This document shows positions 31,401-40,400 of a DNA stretch of 64,000 nt, piece by piece. Origin of the DNA: Miltochrista miniata (Eukaryota; Arthropoda; Insecta; Lepidoptera; Erebidae); assembly GCA_933228765.1 (NCBI GenBank), contig OW121761.1, positions 32,281,651-32,345,650 of the forward strand, in the 5' to 3' direction. The stretch's first letter is position 1. Every line of letters starts with the position of its first letter. The position numbers were made by a program, and so were the translations under genes. Under the pieces are notes generated by a model. It saw only the letters and a program-made list of their open reading frames with translations, had not been told where the DNA came from and ran no database searches.

Positions 31401-34400
31401 GTAGGTACATATTTAAAAAACATCCCAAACAGCAGGGGTGTCAAATTGTTGGGATCGGGCGCGAGTGGGATCTTAAAATGGCGTCTACTCAACCGCAAAA
31501 CATTTGCTAATAACCTGAGGCCGTTTTTTGTTCTGGCACCAGTCGCCTTTTTACACAGTATAACCTACATTTTAATAGTACCAGAAGTAGAAACCCGGTG
31601 GCCGTCAAAATTCGACAGCGATTCATTAAAAAAAATCTTAAAAAATAGCTTTCTGCACTTTTTTCTCCATAAAAACGTGTCTCTCGGTCATCCGCACAAT
31701 TTCTGAAAGCTTTGGGTATACTGTGCTTTGGGTTCACGTACATATGCCCCAGCATTATTTTATATTGGGATACTGTTCTCTTAATATTTTATTATAAATA
31801 CTACGCACGTATTCGGAGCACCTCTTCCCAGAAATCATTGAAATTCGTTAAAATGTCAAAAGATTATGTATCTCCATTTTATAATACAGTGGCTCACAAC
31901 TCCCTCAGTGCGATGCCCAGTGCTCCCCCCACGTCCCTCCTCCAGCGGGGACTAAGTTCTCATCGATAAAATAGTAACTTTATCTAACTTGTACATTCCG
32001 AGATAGCGAAAAGTTCTCGTACAGTACATTTAAGTATTTAGGCACACTTGCAGAGTCCTTGTCCTTTCTCAGGATGGTAATTCGTAATTGTCAGGCAGCT
32101 CATATAAGCGCATAAACTATTTATCGATCCAGACAATTTACCTGTGGATTTAGTTGGCCATTTTTTCAGAACAGGCATTTCTATAGTACTTTGACCTTTC
32201 AAAGGTTTTATGATTCACCCCTGTACCTACATAGTGCATTATGTAGTCTCGTAGGTAAACTACGTACTCACTATACGTACTTACTACTTACATCTAACTG
32301 CCACAGCGGGTTCATGTCTGTTGTCCAAAAATTGATATAATGTTCTTCATGGTCTGATGGTCTGATCTTAGTCAGCAGGCTATCTTAATATTACTTCAAT
32401 ATTATGCGTTTTTGTAAAATAGCTGAATTGAAAGAAGCTCTGCCTGATTGAATTATCTTATCTCGCATAACATAGCAGTGTGTCGAATGTGAAATCATAA
32501 CTGCGTCACCTAAGCTAAGAAACAATTAATAAGACCATTTATCTTTATCTCCAACTGGCGATACATGAACTCAATTCGAAGAGATTAAAATGCGACTGGG
32601 ACAGAGATGACCACTTCAGTACGCTGGCGGTCCACACTCATTGTGTTTCGGCACTCCTCTCTTCAAAAGGCGAATAATACAAGTTCTGAGTCAATCGTTG
32701 GAACTAAATCATACGAAACCCGGTCTTTGCATGAAACCGGAACTGCGGATATTACTTGAAAGGATTTGTGAAACAACTATAGTGCTATAATTTTCTAAAG
32801 AGGGTGATATTCTAACGGGCCTTATGAAATATTGTTTAAGAAAAGGAATTGCTGGGAAAATCTATCTTTATTGAGAGAAATCCCCGGACAATCGTCCATT
32901 TGCGCTGGGGAAATCAAAATTATTCATACTTCTCAAGGTACTCGTGTTTACGAAACTACTCGCATAATATCGCTTAACCAAATAAATTGAATCATTCATG
33001 AATTTTTGTTTTTCTAGCCTGTCATCGTGTAAGATGATTCATTATTTTCTCACTCGAGTCCACGTGTACTAAATACAAGAAATGAGTAGGTTTAGGCAGA
33101 GAATGTTAAAGATAAAGCGTTTGTATTAAGAACTAGCGGACGTCCCGTGGTTTCACTCGCGTAGTTCCCGTGGGAATACGTGAATCAAATATAGCCTATG
33201 TTCACCGCAAAGAGTGTAGCTTCCCAACAGTGAAACAATTTTTCAAATCAGTCCAGTAGTTCCGGAGCCTATTCGATGCAAACAAACAAACAAATCTTTC
33301 CTCTTTATAATATTAGTATAGAATCTATAGAGAGAGAAAAGATTTGTCCATGAATCTATACTATAGATGCATGGATTTTTTAACGTGAGGTAAAATCCTG
33401 CATGGATGCAATAAACCTCACGTATCCTGCCTAACAGCCTACGGTTGGGAGCATCGGGTAAGCCCTCGGAAGGATACCCTAGGACTCCCAACAGAGGATG
33501 CATAGATTGAAGTGAATCTTAAATCTGATGTCAGATTTACGCGATAATTTCAATGTCAAACTTGGAATAGAGGATCATTCCCATAATCTTTTGTTGGTTG
33601 CTATCGTGTCATTCTAACACGTGTGCTCACATTTGTAATTACAGAGATGGTGGAGGCGATGAAGAACGTGGCCTCCCGCAACGTGTCCGACAATGAACTG
33701 ACAGTGGAGGAGAGGAACCTCCTGTCGGTCGCGTACAAAAATGTGATCGGTGCGCGCCGCGCCTCGTGGCGGATCATATCCTCCATCGAACAGAAGGAAG
33801 AAACCAAAGTAAGTGGCCTTTGTTTAGCGTAACAGATGTTTTATCAAAGCAGGCTGAATATGTTCCATACAATTTCAGCGATGTTTCAAAACCGTGATGA
33901 ACTTTTGTATTGCCATCTTAGCAAAGTAGTATCAATTTCTTCAATTCGTGATTTTACTAAGCAAACAAATTACTTTTCAAAATTATCTTTAAATTATCAA
34001 GGTTTACTACATGAAATGCTGATGCAGAACCTAAAGCTTAAATCATAACTGAATTAGTGTAGACAAAACGGTTTTGATTGACATAATTGCAACTGAATTG
34101 AGAGGAATCTTCAGACGGCGGAGACGCTAAAGGCGGGCAGTACGAGATCGATACTCCCAAGTGAATACTCCAGACAAAGTTGTATAACTTTTGTCTTAGT
34201 CGGTACTTGTGTGAATGGTTATTATATAAAAAATCTTCACCACTCACAGCTAACATACATACGCCTTTATCCCCGAAGGGGTAGGCAGAGGCATATTATA
34301 TGCCCATATTTCACCTTTTTAGAATTTGTCTGACGTTAGGTGGTGAGCCGTATTGCCGTTTCACAGCTAAAGCCTGCTTTAATGCACGATCATTTATTTA

Positions 34401-37400
34401 TAACGGAGAGGATAACAAATGCGTCAAGAACGGTAACTCTTAATTTAATTGCAAGTAAACGGTACCAGTTGGTTTACGATAATGCGAAATAGCGGAATGA
34501 CCAGGTACCACTAACGAAATAGCACCTTATCCTATCTGTGCGTATTGTTTCTCTCCGATTGATTTTATGACATTCCTCATACATTTTCGATAAATAGCAG
34601 TGAAATCTTTATGTAAATAATCCTATTGTACGTATGTATGTTACTAAACTCCTCCTAAACGACAGATTTGAATGATTTTTGTATGCGTTTGGGTGGGCCC
34701 TGAATGCTTTTACAAATCAGCCTGGAAGATAACGCTACAGTCTGTATACAGAAAAGTAGTGCTGTAACGTAAACGAGGTTGCGCTGGTCAACTAGTAATC
34801 TACACTAATATTAAAAAGAGGAAAGATTTGTTTTTTTTTGTTTGTTTGTAACGAATAGTCCGGAACTATTGGACCGATTTGAATTCTTTTACTGTTGGGA
34901 AGCTACACTCTTTGCGGTGAACATAGGCTATATTTTATTCCCGTATTCCCTCGGGAACGGGAACTACGCGGGTGAAACCGCGTGATGTCCGCTAGTGTTT
35001 TATATACATCTGAAGAGTTAAGTAACAAAATTTGAAATTTTATTTGCAGTCAGTAGTTTTTAGCTTAGTCTCTCAAATGTAGACCATTGAATTACCGCCA
35101 TTCGTGTATCCATATCGGTAATGTGTTAAAAGGATCATAACTAGGGAATGCAATACCGGGATACCGGGATCCCGAAATACCGGGATCCCGCAGTATTTTT
35201 GCGGGACCAGTCCCGCACGTAAATCGTGCGGGATCCCGCGGGATTAGCGGGATTGTGCAAAGGTAAACGCCATGTGTTATTCTGTAAGCGGAAGCGCGCA
35301 AACTGATTCGATTTGAGAAAGTTTTTTGTAATTGTGACGTAATATATAACCTAATAACGTACTTATTTGATTTTAGTGATTTAATCAGGGAGATTTGACT
35401 TTTCTTGTACTATAAAAGTATTCAATTATCTCGTACATTGCTTGCTGGCTATCTGACATGTAAAGTTAGGAGTCGTTTGGCAGACAAAATTTTGACATGC
35501 TACGTTTTCTGCGCTTCTAATAATTTGCAGTAGCTATTATATTATTTGTTATCATAAAAAATGGCCTACTGAACTACAAACCTTTCAAATTTTCAACTGT
35601 CGTATGTCCCTGCAAGCTATTTTATCGATATCTACCCAAATGCAAGCAATGCAATGTTTCCAATATCACTCTACATTCCTATCCACCTCCCTAACCCTCA
35701 ATTTTATTGGCACGACATCACAGCACGTAGTCACGTGATGCATGTTTGGAAAATCCATACGTCGCAAATAGCAAACCACTGCCGATATAGTATTTGTCAT
35801 ATTACTATTTATTTAATGGAGTTTATACTGAGGCCTCATCGTTATATTATTATTTATATATTATTTATTTATTACTAGCTGACCCGCGCAACTTCGTTTG
35901 CGTCACATAAGAGAGAGTAAATCACCCGTTCCCGTCGCATTTACTCCCGTCAGAATAATTTCGTTAGCGAGAGATAATTCCCGTCGCACTATTCGAAAGA
36001 ATTAAAATAATTTTAGAAATTGCGCATATTCATGCATATGACGTGGACTACCGGTGTATGTACGTTGCCGGCAGAATAGTTAATCAATCAAAAAAAGCGA
36101 AAAAAAAAAAAGCGAGGTCAAACCGGATAAAAAGTATCCTATGTCCGTCTCCTGGGCCTAAGCTACCTCCCCACCAATTTTCAGCCAAATCGGTACGGCC
36201 GTTCTTGAGTTATAAATGTTGTAACAAACCCGTCTTTGTTTTATATATTAAGATATATTTGAACCAAGATCTTCGGAACCGTTTTCTCCTTCCTGAACTG
36301 AATCAAATCAAATCAAAATTATATTTATTTCACATAGGCATTATACAGATGCGCATGTAAAACGTCCAGAATATAAAACAAAACTCTACCACCAGTTCAC
36401 AACGCGACCCACCTGAGAAGAACTGGCAAGAAACTCAGCGGGTTGTTCTTTTTTTGCTCTATTTACAATTTTAAAGAATCTAAAAACTATGCATTTTAAC
36501 AATTTGCTTGAGAATCCAGCAAAGCAGGTCATTTCCAGGCTTCCTCATCCAACAAATAATCATTGATTGTATAGTAGCCCATGCAGTACAATTTACCTTT
36601 CAGATCTTTTAAACTTATTAAGGGACATACTTTTCTTTTCGTCTGGTATCCGGCAGGGAAACCGGCAGTGTCGGTTCCAGTTGAGTGTGTTTACTACCCA
36701 ACAGATTAGGTCTTGTTACAAGCTCCGGAACTGTTATAAAGCGAAATCAGTTGTTTGTAGCAGCCAGGAAAACATAACTCAGCAACAAAACAACAACAAC
36801 GTCTTGGAGGCAAGATAAAGCTACTTACTACCCGTTCGATCTAAGTTTGCCGGTCGCTTCCTATAAAACGCCCCTACACCAGCTTCTACGCAAGCGGCAA
36901 ACTTAGAGCGAACGGGCTATACGTAGTGTTTATTCTGTTGCTAATATCGGCAGCAAATGATCATGACAAAAACATGTGCGTCACATTTTACCTGGAACTG
37001 GTTTCGTCACAAAACCCCTACTATTGTACTCGGTACTATTAGTATTTGCGAACTCTGTTAGTTCTCTGCCAACACCGCCACAAAGGACGTGGTTGACCTA
37101 CTTTATTATTTAGATTTCTTCCTTCCCAACGTACCGATGTACGCATTTACCCGTGTTAATTTCTGATATCACAACGCGACCAAAAATGACTTATGTCCTA
37201 CTAGCTGTTCTCCGCGGCTTCGACCGCGTAGAAGTCGTTATCGCGTAAAATCATAACCCTCCTTTAGCGAAGTCGTTTAAAAAGTAGCCTATGTCCTTCC
37301 CAGGGCCTCGAACTATCCCTATACCAAATTTCATCTCAATCGCTCCAGCCGTTTAGGCGTGAAAGCTTAACAGACAGACAGAGTTACTTTTGCATTTATA

Positions 37401-40400
37401 ATATTAGTAGGGATGTCACTGTAGTTCCTTCTATAAGCTTCACAAATACAGTAACTTCAAATACTTAATCTACCTACCTATTACATATTTTGGACACGTT
37501 TTCAACTGCGCGCAATAGATTTGTCACAGCTATTCGTAATCTTTCCGTGAAAGTCTATCTTGTACTAAATAATGATATGTTGCACCAGTAAGCTGGTTTT
37601 CTCTACCTTGTTGTATGTCACCGTGGGCGTGGGCGTTAAAGCATAAACTAATGAAAGAGCAAGTGTATTGTAAACGACGGGATGGGCGTGGCCCGCCTCG
37701 CGCCTCTAAATGAGCCTTTTTATGCTCTAGTAACATCTTATTTTAACTAAACAACGACATTTAGTACCAATAACCTACAATACACCTAATACCACTGGTA
37801 TCTATGTTACTGTTACATAATACAAAATTTCATTGTACCTTTGTTAAACTGTGTCGGAATTGGTTTTTGGGAATTATTATGTAGGTAGAATACTACTCGT
37901 ATAATAAGCTACTGCTTTCTGCTTTAGAATATTCTTATTCTCATCAATACAACATAACAGTTCGAATGAACGTCTGTAGAATTGTGAGCAACGTCGAAAT
38001 ATTATGTAAATCGAAATCATTTATATTCTATACCTTTGACAAAAATAAAATGTTAATATAATCACTTCTCGATTTTCTTTGCCATAAATTCCAATGTAAA
38101 CAGGTTAAGAAAAGTCGCAATAATTGTTGCTTCCCACCCAATCTGCGGGAGACGAGGGGAATTTAACCCAATTATGGTAAAAACGAGACCGATCGATACT
38201 TCTCTACTCTCCGTACCTACGTATTTATAGGTTCTTGTACACCACAAAACTAGGGGAGTACTTTTTGTTTTAAACTTAGATGTCTGTCGCTTGCACTAGT
38301 CTACTTACGTAATACGAAGTTTGAAGAGTTTTGCTTGATGTGGTGAAGAATGCAATTACTGATGATGATAGCAAGTAGAAAATACTAAAGTCTTTAGATA
38401 ACTATGACGAAAATACACATTTTATGTGCATCATAGTACATGCTATCTTTGCACCATCATGAGGGGCTTTTCCACTACCCTACGTTGCTATGGATGTGTT
38501 TGATGGCTTTCAAACGCACCCATAGATAAAATTACAAAATATTTACGGACATTTCACACAACGCTATCTGATCATAAAGTAAGCTAGGAATAACCTGTTT
38601 GTGGAATGGGTATCAGACCACGGATATTAATACTAATATACTTTTTAAATACATACATATTATACATAGAAACACCCAGACTCTTGAGGCAAACATTTAT
38701 GGGTCACACAAATATTCTCCGGTGGGAATCGAACCCACGACCTACAGCGCCGCAGGCGGTATCTCTACCGACTGCGCCACAGAGGCAGTCGTCAGTTATC
38801 TTAGCAATCACCCTAATGTTCGTGTTATTGATAACCCAGTTAATTTTTTTTTAGGGTTCCGCTCCCAAAGGGTAAAACGGGACCTCATGAGACTTCGCTG
38901 TAATGTTCGTCTGTCTGTCTGTCTGTACGTCATGAGTTTAGTTAGAAATTTTCAAGCCAAGGTAATAAAGGAGTTCAAATTTGACTTTACTGCCATATAA
39001 CGACCAGTTGGTAACAACTGCTTATCATGTCCGACTTATCACGAAAACCATCTCGGTTTTAAACGTAGCGTAAAATGTAATGCAGTGTTCGTTTACCGAC
39101 TACTTAGCACAGTAGTACAGTAGGAGATAAAAATTCTTGTTTCGTTTCGGAGAAAGCGAGTGGCCCATAGATTTAATAAAACATAAGTTGTGAATAACTA
39201 GAACTTTGTGCTTGGTTCAGGGCGCGGAGGACAAACTCAGCATGATCAGGGCGTACCGCAGCCAGGTTGAGAAGGAGCTCCGCGACATCTGCTCAGACAT
39301 CCTGGGCGTGCTTGACAAACACCTCATCCCCAGCTCACAGACCGGCGAATCCAAAGTCTTCTATTACAAAATGAAGGTAAGCTCACACTCTAACACGTTT
39401 ATTGTGAAAGTGAAAGTTCAATCCGATTGACGTTGTCACTTTTGTTTTATTTCAAACTTTGAACAGATGATCCACGTGACCTAGTGACATAGTTTAATGC
39501 AACAGAGTCACATACTACAGATAAAGTCTCGCCATAAGCCCCTCTGCACTTTATTGTAGAGACAGGGGCTAAAATAGCGTAGTAGGTGGTGTTAATAAGT
39601 TGTATTAGGAGTTAAATACAAGTTCATACTAAGAGCATTAAACAGTTATTTACATCAGCTCTCATTTTCTAATCTTTATGCGTTTGAATAACACCGCAAG
39701 CATGACTTCATTGTTTCGTATTTCAAACTTTCTACAAAACACACCATTTTTACTCGAAAAGACCGTGAAGTGAGACAGTCATCTACCTGACAAAGTGGTC
39801 GCCACAAATATGTATGCCACATAATTTCGAGGTCCCAAGTTACGGAAGGCGTAATTTCCTTGAAGGAGTTATGCAAAGGATGACACAAAGTTAAACAATC
39901 TGAGTCATCTGTTTCTGTGGAGCTACGAGTAGATAGATGTTGGTGCTGACGTCATAGCGAGACAATTCAAGGATTATCTTGGCTTATCAGGAGTCAATAT
40001 GACCGCTTTACATTACAGCATATCTAGAGCGCTCGCTGGTTTTGCTTCGAGTATCTACGTAATAAATCATGTCCGATGCGACATGCAGGACTAATGCGAC
40101 GCACTTTCTAGGAATAGGGCTTAAGGGGATATGTTTAGTACTAAATGTTGCCCGCGGCTTTGCTCGCGTTAGTGTGATTTCCGCCTATTTGTAGTGCTTG
40201 CAACACTAATTTCTTAGAAAATTCCATCTCATCATATTTTGATGTTATACCGCCCTTTGTGGGATAGTTTTGAGTCGTTTTTTACAACAAATTGTCTCTT
40301 TTACCACATCCAAATAGCAAAACTGATTTTGAAGAATTTTGGTGCAGAAATCAACGAAGACACGGGCAATACTGTATTGTTTATTTTAAATTAAAACTGT

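Noticed and set aside
31446..31706. Small plus-strand gene in intron 1
   Set aside because: No domain, poor start context and no splice signals. Treated as a chance frame.
34261..34380. Conserved coding exon between 14-3-3 epsilon exons 2 and 3
   Set aside because: The sequence belongs to the dispersed CCCCGAAGGGG repeat family found about eight times in the window.
38721..38790. tRNA gene on the minus strand
   Set aside because: A and B boxes are present, but no paired acceptor stem or anticodon arm could be drawn. It is followed by a SINE body.
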